64,000 bases of DNA from Fibrobacter succinogenes (GCA_902776765.1 CACYRP010000017.1:1-64000), one strand, 5' to 3'. Positions 1 through 9,982 are shown, counted from the stretch's first letter. Numbers and translations are program-made. Notes: generated from the letters alone by a model not told the origin.

Positions 1-19
1 GCGCGTCCTAAGCGACTAT

Positions 20-92
<73 letters not shown>

Positions 93-244
93 CTAAATAC
101 CAAACCGCAAGGTAAGGTATTGCAAATACAAAAGCGTCAGACAAAGCTAAGCGTTTTTGAAAGCGAAAGCGGAATCTAACGAACTTTGAAACTGCGGCTT
201 TTGATTTTTGCAAAGACATAGCTGAAAAGCGACCTAAGAATTTT

Positions 245-317
<73 letters not shown>

Positions 318-320
318 CTA

Positions 321-350
321 AACTCCACCTCGAAAGGTGGAGTTTTTTTA
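321..350 (+). terminator. Rho-independent terminator after tRNA-Lys pair
   Basis: A perfect stem (AACTCCACCT against AGGTGGAGTT) with a CGAA tetraloop is followed by a run of T. It lies directly behind the second tRNA. Confidence 0.93.
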
Positions 351-378
351 TCCCCCATCCTACCCATTACAGCCCACA

Positions 379-409
379 AAAAAACTCAGGAATCACAATC
401 CCTGAGTTG
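379..409 (-). terminator. Rho-independent terminator of the NhaC gene
   Basis: On the minus strand AACTCAGG and CCTGAGTT pair around a short loop and are followed by a seven-T run. It sits about 45 bp past the stop codon of the antiporter gene. Confidence 0.88.
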
Positions 410-451
410 CCCTTAAAAGCTTTTTAGCGAAACAGCAAGGCGTTCGCCGTT

Positions 452-1804
452 TTATTCATTCACATCCTTTTTCTTGTGCGGCGAAATCGCAATGAACACG
501 AGCACGCTTATGAGCAACAAGAACGGGTAGAACATGTATGGAATCAAGTCAAATGCGCTCACGTTCGCATTTGGCAAGGCCGTAGAAATCGCCGCAAGCG
601 CCACCAACATCTGCGCACCGTATGGCAAAATGCCCTGCACCACGCAACTGAAAATATCCAAAAGCGAAGCCGTCTTCTTCGGCGAAATGCGGTATTCATC
701 GCCCATCTGCTTTGCAATCGGACCCGCCATCACGATAGCGACCGTATTGTTCGCGGTCGCCACATCTAGCGCACTCACCAAAAGGCCAACACCCACTTGC
801 CCGCTACGATGGCCCTTGAACACCTTATGGATGAAATCGAGCAACGCAGCAAAACCGCCATGAATGCGGATCAGCCCGCACAAGGCACTCACCAGCACCG
901 CCACAAGAATCGTCTCGTACATGCCCGAAATGCCGTTCCCGATGTTCTGCAAAAGACCCATCATGTCAAGCGGGCCAAAACCGACCATGATAACCGAAGC
1001 CGCAACAATTCCCACCAAAAGCACCGTAAACACGTTAATGCCCGTAAGCGCAAGCACCAACACCAAAACGTACGGAATCAGTTGCACCAAGCTGTAGGGA
1101 TTTTCCGCAACCGCATGAGCCTTCGTCGCAAACGAAATCGCCGTAATAATCACCACCGAAACAAGCGCAGCCGGAAGCGCAATTATAAAGTTCACATGGA
1201 ACTTGTCCTTCATCTTGCAGCCCTGCGTCGATGTCGCCGCAATCGTCGTATCCGAAATAAAGCTCAAGTTGTCGCCGAACATCGCGCCGCCAATCACCGT
1301 CGCCACGCAGAACGGGACGCCGAAACCCGCCATCTGCGCCACCTCAACCGCAATCGGAGAAACAACCGCGATCGTGCCTACCGAAGTGCCCATCGCCGTA
1401 GAGACAAACGCCGCCACCAAGAACAGCACCACCACCGCAAACTGCGCCGGGATAAAATCTAACAGCAAGTAAGCAGCCGCCGAAGCGCTCGAACGCCCGA
1501 GAATCCCCGCGAAAATGCCCGCGCAAAGGAAAATGAGAATCATCAAGAAAATATTGCGGTCGCCCAGCGCCCCCGCCATGATGTTCATCTTCTTGTCAAA
1601 ATTCAATTTGCGGTTCTGCATGCATGCGACAAAAATCGCAATCAAGAACGCCGCCACGATGGGAATGTTATAAAAGCCCATCGAAATATGGAGAATGTAT
1701 TCAAACGTAATGCCGAGACCCAAGTACAGAACTAGGAACACGGCGACCGGCAAAAGGGCTATCGGATTACCCTTGATTTTTTCTTCGAAATTTTCGTTTT
1801 GCAT
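452..1804 (-). CDS. Na+/H+ antiporter, NhaC family
   Basis: A 450-residue polytopic inner-membrane protein with about 11-12 hydrophobic segments and a charged C-terminal tail (HKKKDVNE). The conserved core of the NhaC family is visible: the STAMGTSVGT stretch around residue 135, GGAMFGDNLSFISDTTIAA around residues 170-190, and SALDVATANNTVAI in the second half. The family exchanges Na+ (or other cations or organic ions) for protons; the true substrate cannot be read from sequence. It is transcribed alone, between its own terminator and that of the upstream epimerase gene. Length is normal for the family. Confidence 0.88.
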   Translation of the reverse strand: MQNENFEEKIKGNPIALLPVAVFLVLYLGLGITFEYILHISMGFYNIPIVAAFLIAIFVACMQNRKLNFDKKMNIMAGALGDRNIFLMILIFLCAGIFAGILGRSSASAAAYLLLDFIPAQFAVVVLFLVAAFVSTAMGTSVGTIAVVSPIAVEVAQMAGFGVPFCVATVIGGAMFGDNLSFISDTTIAATSTQGCKMKDKFHVNFIIALPAALVSVVIITAISFATKAHAVAENPYSLVQLIPYVLVLVLALTGINVFTVLLVGIVAASVIMVGFGPLDMMGLLQNIGNGISGMYETILVAVLVSALCGLIRIHGGFAALLDFIHKVFKGHRSGQVGVGLLVSALDVATANNTVAIVMAGPIAKQMGDEYRISPKKTASLLDIFSCVVQGILPYGAQMLVALAAISTALPNANVSAFDLIPYMFYPFLLLISVLVFIAISPHKKKDVNE

Positions 1805-1818
1805 GTAACAAAAGATAG

Positions 1819-1846
1819 AAAAGCCCCCGGAAATTTCCGAGGGCTA
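1819..1846 (-). terminator. Terminator of the DJ-1/AGE operon
   Basis: On the minus strand AGCCCTCGGAAA pairs with TTTCCGGGGGCT and TTTT follows. It lies between the epimerase stop codon and the start of the antiporter gene. Confidence 0.85.
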
Positions 1847-1861
1847 ACCACACAATATATG

Positions 1862-3307
1862 TTAGTGCAAAGAATCAAAAGTGACTTTAAAAATCTGATT
1901 GTTGTCAGGCATAAAGTCCGGCCTTTCAATTGGAACAGCACCCAACAAGTCTGCCGCGAACATATACGGCGTAATGATACACTTATTCGGTTTTTCCCAT
2001 TCGGGCAAAGCGTAATACAAATCGAACGTTTCACTCTTTGCCTTGCTTGCCGTCATAAATCCGAACAAAGCGTGTTCAAAGCTGTGCAAGGATGTTTTCC
2101 AGTTGTGCGCCTTTGGATATCTTTCCACAGGTTTATTTGTTGCGCCGTCAACATAGTGCCAAATTTCGCCATTTACCTTGTCCACCATGTAATCGAACCA
2201 ATACTTGTGCGTATTGTTCAGATATTCATAATACGTCGGATCGTGGATGGCCAAGATTTCTGCGGCTTGGTCGAGTTCAGCAAGAATCCACCATTCCTTA
2301 TCCTTGTCGAGAACGTTGTCGCTAGCAAACCGTCTTGCCCAAGAACCATTTTCTTCGAGGTAAGCGTTCCTTAAAATCTTGTCAATATTTTCTCTAGCAA
2401 ACTGAATGTAGAACGGTTCGCCAATCAATTCGCCGACTTTCAATATGACCCAGAAAGTCTTGACGGAGTGACCGAAATCGGTATGGTCCGTTCCGAGCTG
2501 CATAGAATGCGCATCGCTGTCAACGCCCCAGAAGAACTTATAGCGCTCGCTGTAGAACTGCGTTATAAGAATATCGACAATCTTCTTCATGTCCTTTTTC
2601 CACTGGGACTTGAAAGGTTCGGGCAAGACTGGCGTAATCATGAGCATATAGGCGTAAAGCTGGTCCAGCTGCGCCACAATCTGAACTTCAGGATCCTTCA
2701 GATAGCGCGGTTTCCAAGTCAAATAGCCCCGAGCATCATCCATATAGACGTTAAAGATAAAATCCTTCAGCTGGATAATGCGATACAAGACAGTCTTATC
2801 ACGGGTCAAGAAATAATACATGCCAAGCCCGGTCAAACCGTAAGCCAAATCCTGGCTGGTTCTGAGCTTGTAGTCCTTGTCGAATTGACCGCACTTGATG
2901 CTCTTGGTCACATGCATTCCGTAATTGCCGTCGAAAGCCTCTAAAAGAGCCAAGGCGCCCTTACGACAAATATCAAGGTAATGCTTGTTGCCTGTCATGT
3001 GAAACGCAATTCCGAAAGCGTAAGTAAGGCGGGAATGAGCCCTGATGTAATTGTTTCCGCGATCGACCAGGCCCTTCGTATCCTCAGATTGACTAGCAGC
3101 ATCATACTCCGGCGACTTTTCATCTTCCGGGATAACACGACCGTCGTTTGTGACATAAGTCGGGAAAAGCCCGTCCTTCATGTTCGTAATTTCAGGTTTG
3201 TCCCAAAATTTCATTAAATCATGAACTACATGATTTTTCCAAATTTCAGGTGATACCGCATTGTTAAGCAATGCGTCTACGTCGAATCCATTTTTACCGA
3301 TGATCAT
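1862..3307 (-). CDS. AGE-family epimerase / isomerase (N-acylglucosamine or cellobiose 2-epimerase-like)
   Basis: A 481-residue protein with the (alpha/alpha)6 barrel motifs of the AGE superfamily: RAHSRLTYAFG near the N-terminus, DFGHSVKTFWV carrying the general-base His, WWILAELDQA, and HNWKTSLHSFEHAL with the second catalytic His. Family members epimerise N-acylglucosamine, cellobiose or mannose; substrate is undecided here, though a cellulose degrader could use a cellobiose or mannose enzyme. The start is placed at 3307 because GAGGT lies 9-10 bases upstream and the ATG overlaps the TGA of the preceding gene (ATGA), a sign of translational coupling. A longer reading from 3346 lacks such support. 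No signal peptide, so cytoplasmic. Confidence 0.8.
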   Translation of the reverse strand: MIIGKNGFDVDALLNNAVSPEIWKNHVVHDLMKFWDKPEITNMKDGLFPTYVTNDGRVIPEDEKSPEYDAASQSEDTKGLVDRGNNYIRAHSRLTYAFGIAFHMTGNKHYLDICRKGALALLEAFDGNYGMHVTKSIKCGQFDKDYKLRTSQDLAYGLTGLGMYYFLTRDKTVLYRIIQLKDFIFNVYMDDARGYLTWKPRYLKDPEVQIVAQLDQLYAYMLMITPVLPEPFKSQWKKDMKKIVDILITQFYSERYKFFWGVDSDAHSMQLGTDHTDFGHSVKTFWVILKVGELIGEPFYIQFARENIDKILRNAYLEENGSWARRFASDNVLDKDKEWWILAELDQAAEILAIHDPTYYEYLNNTHKYWFDYMVDKVNGEIWHYVDGATNKPVERYPKAHNWKTSLHSFEHALFGFMTASKAKSETFDLYYALPEWEKPNKCIITPYMFAADLLGAVPIERPDFMPDNNQIFKVTFDSLH

Positions 3308-3930
3308 TTTGTGATTACCTCGTATGTTTTGATTATTTTGTTGCAATACTTGTCCAAGTCAGCCGCAGAGCGACCCGTCACCAAATCCCTGTCGGCGTAA
3401 ACGTGCGATTCGTCGGGAACAAACACAGCACCCGCATTCACAACGTCCGAAAGCACGACCGTATGGCATATAACCTTGCGGCCCTTCAAAAGCTCCGGAC
3501 AAGGAGTCATAAGCCATAAGGCATGGCAAAGAAAACCTTTTACAATACTGGGGTTCATCATGGCGCTCGCCATAAACCGCACCGCAGAAGGAGAGCGGAG
3601 CTCTTCGGCGCTTCCGAGGCTCCCCATTGGCGGAATTTCGCGCAAACGGCAAGCAACGTAGTTGGCTGCGCACAGCACGATAGCATAATCGTTAGGATTG
3701 GCATCGGCAACATCCTTGCAAACCGTCAATGTTTCTGGCATTTTGTCCGGTTCCGTCACATCGCTGACGACAATTCGCTCCTTTTTCCCCCAGAGATAGG
3801 TCAGCAATTCGACTTCAGCACCCAAGCCGCTGAAAAACGATTGGTATTTTTTGATTTCGTCTGGAATGTATTCCGTTTCAACTAGAACGGCCACTTTTTT
3901 TCCCGCTAGTATTTGCTTTTTCGGTTTCAC
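3304..3930 (-). CDS. DJ-1/PfpI family protein
   Basis: A 208-residue flavodoxin-like protein. The nucleophile-elbow region GFLCHALWLM places the conserved Cys at about residue 135 with His 136, and the C-terminal DLVTGRSAADLDKY segment is typical of PfpI/YhbO-like members. A Glu (VETEY, residue 18 or 20) matches the acidic partner of the reactive Cys. Members act as glyoxalases, deglycases, hydratases or chaperones. Translation starts at a GTG preceded by AAGGGG. The stop overlaps the start of the AGE-family gene by 4 bp, so the two probably work together on a sugar or sugar-derived aldehyde, which is inference. Confidence 0.8.
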   Translation of the reverse strand: MKPKKQILAGKKVAVLVETEYIPDEIKKYQSFFSGLGAEVELLTYLWGKKERIVVSDVTEPDKMPETLTVCKDVADANPNDYAIVLCAANYVACRLREIPPMGSLGSAEELRSPSAVRFMASAMMNPSIVKGFLCHALWLMTPCPELLKGRKVICHTVVLSDVVNAGAVFVPDESHVYADRDLVTGRSAADLDKYCNKIIKTYEVITK

Positions 3931-4080
3931 CGGCTCCCCTTATGGATACAAGTTAATCATTGTAAGAATTACATACTTTAAATATAATATTAGTTTGTAA
4001 AATATTTTCACTGTTACAAAATATTAACAAACTGTAAAAACTTGTAGAGGAACGTTTATAAAATACTTTACCGAAGGCTT

Positions 4081-5400
4081 TTATTTGCCTAAACTATTCA
4101 AATGCCATGTGAATCCAAGCGAAACAAACGGCGAAAGCCCCTTGGCATGCCCGATATCCGAAATGTTTATGTTTTGCATTCCAAGCTTAAACCGCACACC
4201 AAAACGATTCTTGATTTCGCGTCTCTCTAAGCTTTCGACAGGTTTTACAACAAGCTTCGGGAAAAGAGCCTCGGCATAAACGCCAAATCCATAGCGGAAA
4301 TACCGCTCATGTTGATACTCCGAATCCTCAATACCTTTTTGCGGAGGAACTTCTATCGCCGAAAAACCGAGATTGCCCCAGACGCCACTTTCGATATAAT
4401 CCTTTTTCAGCCACCGATAGCCGAACTCTACATGGGCTCCAAAATCGCCCGTGCCGCAGGAATCGCACTTGGCATCCAAATTGCGGATACTCAACCCAAT
4501 CCCGCCAAACCAGTCGCCAAAGTAAATATTAAAACCAAATCCTAGATAAAATAACGGGTCAAAATCTGGGAAATCGCCAACCAAAAACGGTCGCCCAAAA
4601 TCGGCATATGCGTTAAAGCCAAACGAACCAACAGAGCGAGCAACAGGCGCATGATCCGGTCTAGGCATCGTTGCGACAACAGGTTCACTTTTCTGGAAAT
4701 TCACGGCATTGGGGTCAATATCATACTTCATCCGGTGCGGATAATATTGCAACTGTTCAAGAAGCGGAGCATCCATCAAAGAATAGCACTCCTCAGAAAA
4801 TCCATCCAAAAAGAAGATTCTTTTAGTCGGTTTTACCAGATCTTCGGTCTCTGGCAAAAGGCTCATCATTCTCTGCGAAAATTTCCACGATGAATCTTTT
4901 GAAATATCCGGTCCGACGTATGCAAACGAAAACAGTTCCTTCTTTTCTTCGCCAGACTTTGGCGTCACCCACGTTTTAGTTTCCTTGTCATAGACTTTGT
5001 CCACACGGATTTCATCGTGCACAAGGAAAAAGCCCCGCACAGCCATTGAGGAGTAACGTTCTTCAAACATCCGCTGGAACGTTGCTGGAGCTTGCATCAG
5101 GCGTTCTTTCTGCTGATTTTGCTTATATTCCGACCAGCCCATAAAAGTTTGGTACACCTCAGGATAATTTTTTTCGAATTCCGAGCTATGCATCTCGAAA
5201 TAATCACGGTTCAGATATTCTCTTTGTATAAGCTTCCCGTAGTAGGCGACGGGCGCAGTTTCCAATTTTTGCGCCACCGTCTGCGACTTTGCAAACTTAT
5301 CTACAACAGACTTGAAAGATATACGCCAATCGGCAACATTCCATTCTGCAAATGAACATGAATAAATTATTAAAAGGAGCGCAAAGCAGCGTATAATCAT
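4081..5400 (-). CDS. Secreted protein of unknown function with C-terminal beta-barrel-like region
   Basis: A 439-residue protein starting with a Sec signal peptide (hydrophobic residues 4-16, cleavage after SFA). The middle is hydrophilic. From about residue 265 there is a run of alternating aromatic and glycine-rich strands (FGFNAYADFG, FYLGFGFNIYFGDW, GAHVEFGYRW) and the protein ends in SLGFTWHLNSLGK. This pattern suggests an outer-membrane beta-barrel or a surface protein with a barrel half. A short motif CDSCGTGD lies in the barrel part. I recognise no family. It stands alone, flanked by 150 bp of AT-rich DNA downstream and a 208-bp gap upstream. Confidence 0.7.
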   Translation of the reverse strand: MIIRCFALLLIIYSCSFAEWNVADWRISFKSVVDKFAKSQTVAQKLETAPVAYYGKLIQREYLNRDYFEMHSSEFEKNYPEVYQTFMGWSEYKQNQQKERLMQAPATFQRMFEERYSSMAVRGFFLVHDEIRVDKVYDKETKTWVTPKSGEEKKELFSFAYVGPDISKDSSWKFSQRMMSLLPETEDLVKPTKRIFFLDGFSEECYSLMDAPLLEQLQYYPHRMKYDIDPNAVNFQKSEPVVATMPRPDHAPVARSVGSFGFNAYADFGRPFLVGDFPDFDPLFYLGFGFNIYFGDWFGGIGLSIRNLDAKCDSCGTGDFGAHVEFGYRWLKKDYIESGVWGNLGFSAIEVPPQKGIEDSEYQHERYFRYGFGVYAEALFPKLVVKPVESLERREIKNRFGVRFKLGMQNINISDIGHAKGLSPFVSLGFTWHLNSLGK

Positions 5401-5492
5401 TTTAAGGAATCTCCTTTAAAAAAAGCCCTAGAGCAATATACACAAAGCGTATCGGCAAAAACAACCTGTAAATATTGCAAAGGCGCCACTCC

Positions 5493-5523
5493 ACAAAAAA
5501 AAGAACCCCGCATTGCTGCGGAG
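5493..5523 (-). terminator. Terminator of the GH51 endoglucanase gene
   Basis: On the minus strand CTCCGCA and TGCGGGG pair around a GCAA tetraloop and are followed by TTCTTTTTTTT. It lies 85 bp past the stop codon. A second hairpin (CCCGGA/TCCGGG) without a T run lies between at 5570-5586. Confidence 0.85.
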
Positions 5524-5608
5524 TCCTTTTGCTTTAAAGCCATGGAGCCTTTCGCGCTAGGAGTTTATCCCGGACTTACTCCGGGACGCTCCAGGCTGGC
5601 ACTACACC

Positions 5609-8600
5609 TTACTGCAAAGTGATGAGAGTAAGGGTGCGCTTGCCGACCTTGATACCCTTAGAGATATCGACAGTCTTAGCCTTCTTGGACGGGTCGTTTG
5701 CCCAGCCTTCTTTGAGCTTTTCGGAGCTCTTGTCGAGAGTCTGGACGCTGGCCTTGCCCTTGAAGCCCGGGATGTCGAGCTTGATATCGAAATCGCTGTA
5801 CGGGCTCTTGTTCACGAGGAGGAGCTGCTTCTTGTTGCCGTTTACAGTGTAGTAAGCGGTCAAGAGAGCGTCTTCGTCACCCTTGATGGTGGTCTTCATG
5901 AGCTTGCCGCGGAGAGCGTCGGAAGCCATCTGGAATGCCCAGTAGCTCGGGCGCGGGCAGTTCATGCATTCTTCACCAGAACGGGTCAAGTAACCGTAGT
6001 CACCGCCTTCCGGAGTGATGTCGTTGTGGATATCCCAGTACTGAGCGTTATCGACGTTTTCAGTAGCGAGCATACCGAGGTAGTCAGCGACGAACAAGCC
6101 GTTTTCAACAGACAAGGTCTGCGGGCCCGGGTTGAAGTCAACAGAGTTCCATTCGGTGAGCCAGAGTTCAATCTTCTTATCCTTGTTGTACTTCTTGGTC
6201 CACTTGTCCACGACCTTGTGCAAACGTTCATAGATTGCAGTGAGGGTCTGCGGAGCAGAAAGCATAGCGAAGTCGTTTTCTTCGCCGAAGTGCTGCGGGT
6301 AGTGGTGAACGATAAGACCGTCAGCGATGTCACCCGTTTCAGCAAGGACCTTGTCGTTCCAGTCGCCTTCGAGAACGCCGAGCACAGCCACCTTGATGGT
6401 CGGGTCAACTTTCTTCATTGCTTCGATGAACTTACGAGCGCGCTTACCATAGATGGTACCGCCGTCCTTACCGTACTTTTCGTAGTACGGATGCCAGTTA
6501 CCGTAGATTTCGTTACCGATTTCCCAGTAGAGGATGCCGGCCTTCTTGTCGATGTTCGTGTGCTTGACCCAGTCTGCGGCTTCCTTTTCAGTGCCGGAAC
6601 CGAAGTTCACAGTGAACATAGCGTTAGAGCCAGTCTTCTTCAACCATTCGAGGAATTCGTCGGTATCGACCATCCAGTCGTGGTTGTCGAGGATTTCCTT
6701 CCAGTGGTCGTCATCAGCACGGAGACCACCCGGGTAACGGATAATGCCGTGGTTGACGCGCTTAGCAAATTCGCGGGTCTGAACCTTGAAGTTCTTGTTG
6801 TCGAGCATGTCGCCATCCCAGAGGGCAGCGTTGATACCGAAGAGGCCACCAGAGATTTCCGGGTTGAGAACTTCCTTTTCGCCCTTCACCAAGACCTTGA
6901 TGACTGCCGGACGTTCCTTAGCCTTGACTTCGCGCTGGTTGGTCAAGCGGATGTTGTCAATCTTGAAGCCACCTGCAGTACCTTCACCACTCGGCTTGAA
7001 GTCGAGAGCGGTTACACCCTTGAGGTCGAAGAGACCGTTTTCAACAGCGTCAGGCGGTTGATAGTACGGGAACTTGCCGAAGGTGCGGAACGGAACGAGG
7101 ATGGTCGTCTTGCCCTTAGGAGCACCGACGTTGGAAACGAAGATTTCGTTGCCAGCATCCTGGATCTGCACGGTGATGGACTGCCAAGCCTTTTCGGAGA
7201 ACACGTCGAACATGATGCCCCAGTGCTTGGTCCAGTCGCGGTCAGCAGCCGGACGGCCATTCTTCTTCAAGTCGAGCACAACGTCAACCCAGTCAGCAAG
7301 GAGGTAATGTTCGATATTCAAGCAGTTGCCCTTGAATTCGGAGCAGTTTTCAACCTTGAACTTGAGCTGAGACTTCGGACCGGTTGACGGTTCCCACTTG
7401 TCCTTAGCATACTTGCTTTCGAAATCCGTGATGACGAGATCCGGAGCGTTGGACTTGAAGGAATCCCACTTGAGATCCGGGTCAACCCAGTCGATATTTT
7501 CAGTAAACGTAATTTGGTCAACGAAGACCGTCACAGGAGCCGGCTTGCCCGGTTCACCCTGGTTTTCGCCCTTGCCGACAGAGAAACGGATTTCCTGAAT
7601 CTTGTTCCACTGCACGTCCTTCGCGACTTCGGCCTGCTTGTTAGCGTCCCAAGCCTTGCCCTTGTCCATGAAGCGCTTCAGAGGAATCTTGACGAGCTGC
7701 CAATCCTTGGAGACCTTGATCCAGTCATTGAGGCCAAGCTTGGTCTGGCTCTTCACGTCGTTGCCCTGGTTGTCGAGGATACCGACATAGAGCTTTTCGC
7801 CGCCGAGCTTACCCTTGATCCAGAAGTAGAGGCCGCCCTTGTTGCGGACCTTGGAAAGGTCGATGTACTTGCCTTCGCCAAGCGAGTAGGTCACGCCGGA
7901 CCAGTCGTTGTTGTCGATGTACATGGCGAGCACGTTCTTGTTGCCCGGAGTCTTGGAGGATGCTTCACGCTGAGCAGTGAGACCACCGTAGCTGTAAGAG
8001 AAGCCCTTGACCTGGTTGTCGTAGAACGTAGCGAGCGTCTTAGCCTTGCCATCGAGCTTTTCCGGGTTCTTCGGACCGTCGATGATGTCGTTATTTTCAT
8101 CCCAATAGACCATCTGCTTCTTCGGAGCAGCCTTCTTGTTGCCCTTCACGATTTCGATGTTATCTACCCAGACTTCGAATTCGCTTGCAGCGCTCTTGTC
8201 AATGGAGAAGCGGATTTCAGCAATCTTGTCCCAGTCGATACGAGACGGGAATTCGGACTTGCGGGTGTTGTCCCAGTAGAGACCACGGTCCGGGAAGTCA
8301 ACGAGAGGAATGGAAACCTTCTTCCAATCCGTCGTAACAGCACCGCCTTCGATGTACTTGTTCATCGGAAGCACAACCTGAGTTTTCTTGCCGTCAGAAA
8401 CTTCTTCGTCAAGGAGACCGACCTTCACGGCTTCGCCACCATGCTTACCCTTGATCATGAATTCGACCTTGGAATCAAGCATGTACTTGTTCAAGTCGAA
8501 GAATTCATTGTAAAGGCAGATGGAAGCACCGGAGTATTCCTTCGGGTCCAGCTTGATGTTGAGGGCAGCCTTGGACTTGTAACCACCAGACTTAGTGATA

Positions 8601-8770
8601 GTCACACCCTTACTGGTTCCGCCGTAAGAATAGTCGTATCCACCCGGACGATACTGTTCATCGAAGAACTTGTAAACGGCCAGATGCGGCTTTTTCGGCT
8701 GAGCCATTGCAGCTGTAACGCTCAAACCGAGGACGGCGAGCGAGGCAACTTTCAATGATTGCTTAATCAT
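5609..8770 (-). CDS. cel51A: GH51 endoglucanase with two N-terminal carbohydrate-binding modules (Cel51A/EGF-like)
   Basis: A 1053-residue secreted cellulase. A signal peptide (residues 1-24, ending AAMA) is followed by two related beta-sandwich modules (both have a YDYSYGG/FSYSYGG opening and W..I.EIRFS..K segments) that look like CBM11/CBM30-type binding domains, then a third sandwich domain, then the catalytic barrel. The acid/base Glu is in WEIGNEIYG (about residue 754) and the nucleophile Glu in LTEWNSV (about 873), as in clan GH-A family 51. Size and order match the published F. succinogenes endoglucanase F (Cel51A). The start is set at the second ATG (8770), because AAAGGA lies 8 bases before it but runs into the upstream ATG at 8779. 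Monocistronic. Confidence 0.9.
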   Translation of the reverse strand: MIKQSLKVASLAVLGLSVTAAMAQPKKPHLAVYKFFDEQYRPGGYDYSYGGTSKGVTITKSGGYKSKAALNIKLDPKEYSGASICLYNEFFDLNKYMLDSKVEFMIKGKHGGEAVKVGLLDEEVSDGKKTQVVLPMNKYIEGGAVTTDWKKVSIPLVDFPDRGLYWDNTRKSEFPSRIDWDKIAEIRFSIDKSAASEFEVWVDNIEIVKGNKKAAPKKQMVYWDENNDIIDGPKNPEKLDGKAKTLATFYDNQVKGFSYSYGGLTAQREASSKTPGNKNVLAMYIDNNDWSGVTYSLGEGKYIDLSKVRNKGGLYFWIKGKLGGEKLYVGILDNQGNDVKSQTKLGLNDWIKVSKDWQLVKIPLKRFMDKGKAWDANKQAEVAKDVQWNKIQEIRFSVGKGENQGEPGKPAPVTVFVDQITFTENIDWVDPDLKWDSFKSNAPDLVITDFESKYAKDKWEPSTGPKSQLKFKVENCSEFKGNCLNIEHYLLADWVDVVLDLKKNGRPAADRDWTKHWGIMFDVFSEKAWQSITVQIQDAGNEIFVSNVGAPKGKTTILVPFRTFGKFPYYQPPDAVENGLFDLKGVTALDFKPSGEGTAGGFKIDNIRLTNQREVKAKERPAVIKVLVKGEKEVLNPEISGGLFGINAALWDGDMLDNKNFKVQTREFAKRVNHGIIRYPGGLRADDDHWKEILDNHDWMVDTDEFLEWLKKTGSNAMFTVNFGSGTEKEAADWVKHTNIDKKAGILYWEIGNEIYGNWHPYYEKYGKDGGTIYGKRARKFIEAMKKVDPTIKVAVLGVLEGDWNDKVLAETGDIADGLIVHHYPQHFGEENDFAMLSAPQTLTAIYERLHKVVDKWTKKYNKDKKIELWLTEWNSVDFNPGPQTLSVENGLFVADYLGMLATENVDNAQYWDIHNDITPEGGDYGYLTRSGEECMNCPRPSYWAFQMASDALRGKLMKTTIKGDEDALLTAYYTVNGNKKQLLLVNKSPYSDFDIKLDIPGFKGKASVQTLDKSSEKLKEGWANDPSKKAKTVDISKGIKVGKRTLTLITLQ

Positions 8771-8822
8771 ATTGTGCATCCTTTTGTTGTTTTTTTGATC
8801 TTTAAATTAAAATCGTAAATAA

Positions 8823-8859
8823 GAAAAAACGCACACGCCAAATGATTTAGCGTGTACGC
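8823..8859 (-). terminator. Terminator of the DsbA-like lipoprotein gene
   Basis: On the minus strand an 11-bp stem (ACACGCTAAAT against ATTTGGCGTGT, one mismatch) is followed by GCGTTTTTTC. It sits about 13 bp past the stop codon and upstream of the GH51 promoter region. Confidence 0.85.
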
Positions 8860-8871
8860 TTGAAAACGTTT

Positions 8872-9606
8872 TTACTTGGTTTCCTTGAGGAGCTTTTCTA
8901 CGAGATCCGGGCTGAAGCGGTCCTGACGCTTGCCGTTGATGTAGAAGTTCGGAGTTCCCTGAACGCCGACCTTGACGCCCAACTGGAAGTCCTTGTCGAT
9001 TCGAGCGTTCATAGCGGAATCAAGAACCATGTCCTTCTTGAACTGTTCGATGTTGAGGCCAACTTCCTTAGCAACAGCGATGTAGATGGAATCAGAAAGT
9101 TCGCGGGAATGCGGTGCGAGAGCATAGCGGTATTCCCAGAACTTGCCCTGCTTCTGAGCTGCGATAGAAGAAGCGGCAGCAGCCTTGGCGTTGGAGTGGA
9201 AGCTAAGCGGGAAGTGCTTGTAGACGAACTTGATTTCGTTCGGGTACTTCTTGTTGAGTTCCTGCATAGCCGGAGCAATGCGAGAGCAGTACGGGCACTG
9301 GAATTCAGTGAATTCGACAATCGTGAGCTTCGGGTTCTTGGAGTTACCGAAAATCGGGCTATCTTCATCAGGAATGTCCCAAACCTTGTTGTCGGCTTCC
9401 ATTTCGGCGCGAGCCTGTTCGAGGGAAATTCCGCGCTTGTCGAGAGCATACTTGATGATTTCAAATTCTTCCTTGACCTGCTTGAAATCCTTTTCGAGGC
9501 TGTCCAAGCGAGCCTGCTGGTTGAACGAACCGCCAGCGGAAGCCTGATTGCAAGCGACGAGGCTGGAGACCAAAATAGCCATACCAATAAAAGAGAGACG
9601 TTTCAT
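8872..9606 (-). CDS. DsbA-family thioredoxin-fold lipoprotein
   Basis: A 244-residue lipoprotein. The start at 9606 is chosen because AAGGA lies 7 bases upstream and it gives a clean lipoprotein signal MKRLSFIGMAILVSSLVAC with the lipid-attachment Cys in LVAC. A coiled-coil-like segment (about 30-60) follows, then a thioredoxin fold of the DsbA/Thioredoxin_4 type with the redox motif CPYC in TEFQCPYCSRI and a cis-Pro region VQGTPNFYINGK. It probably makes or isomerises disulfides in periplasmic proteins, anchored to a membrane. It has its own terminator and lies upstream of the cellulase gene in the same direction. Confidence 0.87.
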   Translation of the reverse strand: MKRLSFIGMAILVSSLVACNQASAGGSFNQQARLDSLEKDFKQVKEEFEIIKYALDKRGISLEQARAEMEADNKVWDIPDEDSPIFGNSKNPKLTIVEFTEFQCPYCSRIAPAMQELNKKYPNEIKFVYKHFPLSFHSNAKAAAASSIAAQKQGKFWEYRYALAPHSRELSDSIYIAVAKEVGLNIEQFKKDMVLDSAMNARIDKDFQLGVKVGVQGTPNFYINGKRQDRFSPDLVEKLLKETK

Positions 9607-9895
9607 GTTAGTCCTTTGAGTTAAAAAAAACGGATGAGGGCCGGTAAAACCCACAAGTTTAGAGAAATATAATAATGAAAATTTAGTTTGATACAAGAAA
9701 AACTTCAAAAAAACATACACAATCGTCTCATCTGTAGCAGCAATTTTTAATTGTAAATTCTGTTTTTTCGATGAATTTCAGCAAACTAGAATCCGTAACT
9801 ATATGTTATTTAAGAAGTTACAAAAGTACACACGCGAAAAAACGTGCGATAAAGCACAAGTGAAAAATTTACAAAGGGAGTAAGCAGTAGGCAGA

Positions 9896-9982
9896 GTCAT
9901 CCTCGCGCAACGAGAATCCATTGAACTTAGGCAAGTTGAAAAAGGTACAACGGCGTGTCATCCTCGCGCAGCGAGGATCCAT
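9896..9982. repeat. Two REP-like palindromic repeats
   Basis: Two copies at 9896-9922 and 9957-9982 share GTCATCCTCGCGCA at the left and GATCCA or AATCCA at the right, forming a palindrome (CCTCG/CGAGG). Related copies occur at 22983-23007 in inverted orientation and, read in frame, at about 46710-46757. They look like a dispersed REP-type family. Confidence 0.75.

Noticed and set aside
797..1462. Arg/His-rich open frame on the plus strand
   Set aside because: Antisense shadow of the NhaC gene; composition is improbable for a protein.
6026..8758. Long open frames on the plus strand
   Set aside because: They are antisense to the GH51 endoglucanase, with repetitive Val/Leu/Asp composition and no start signals.
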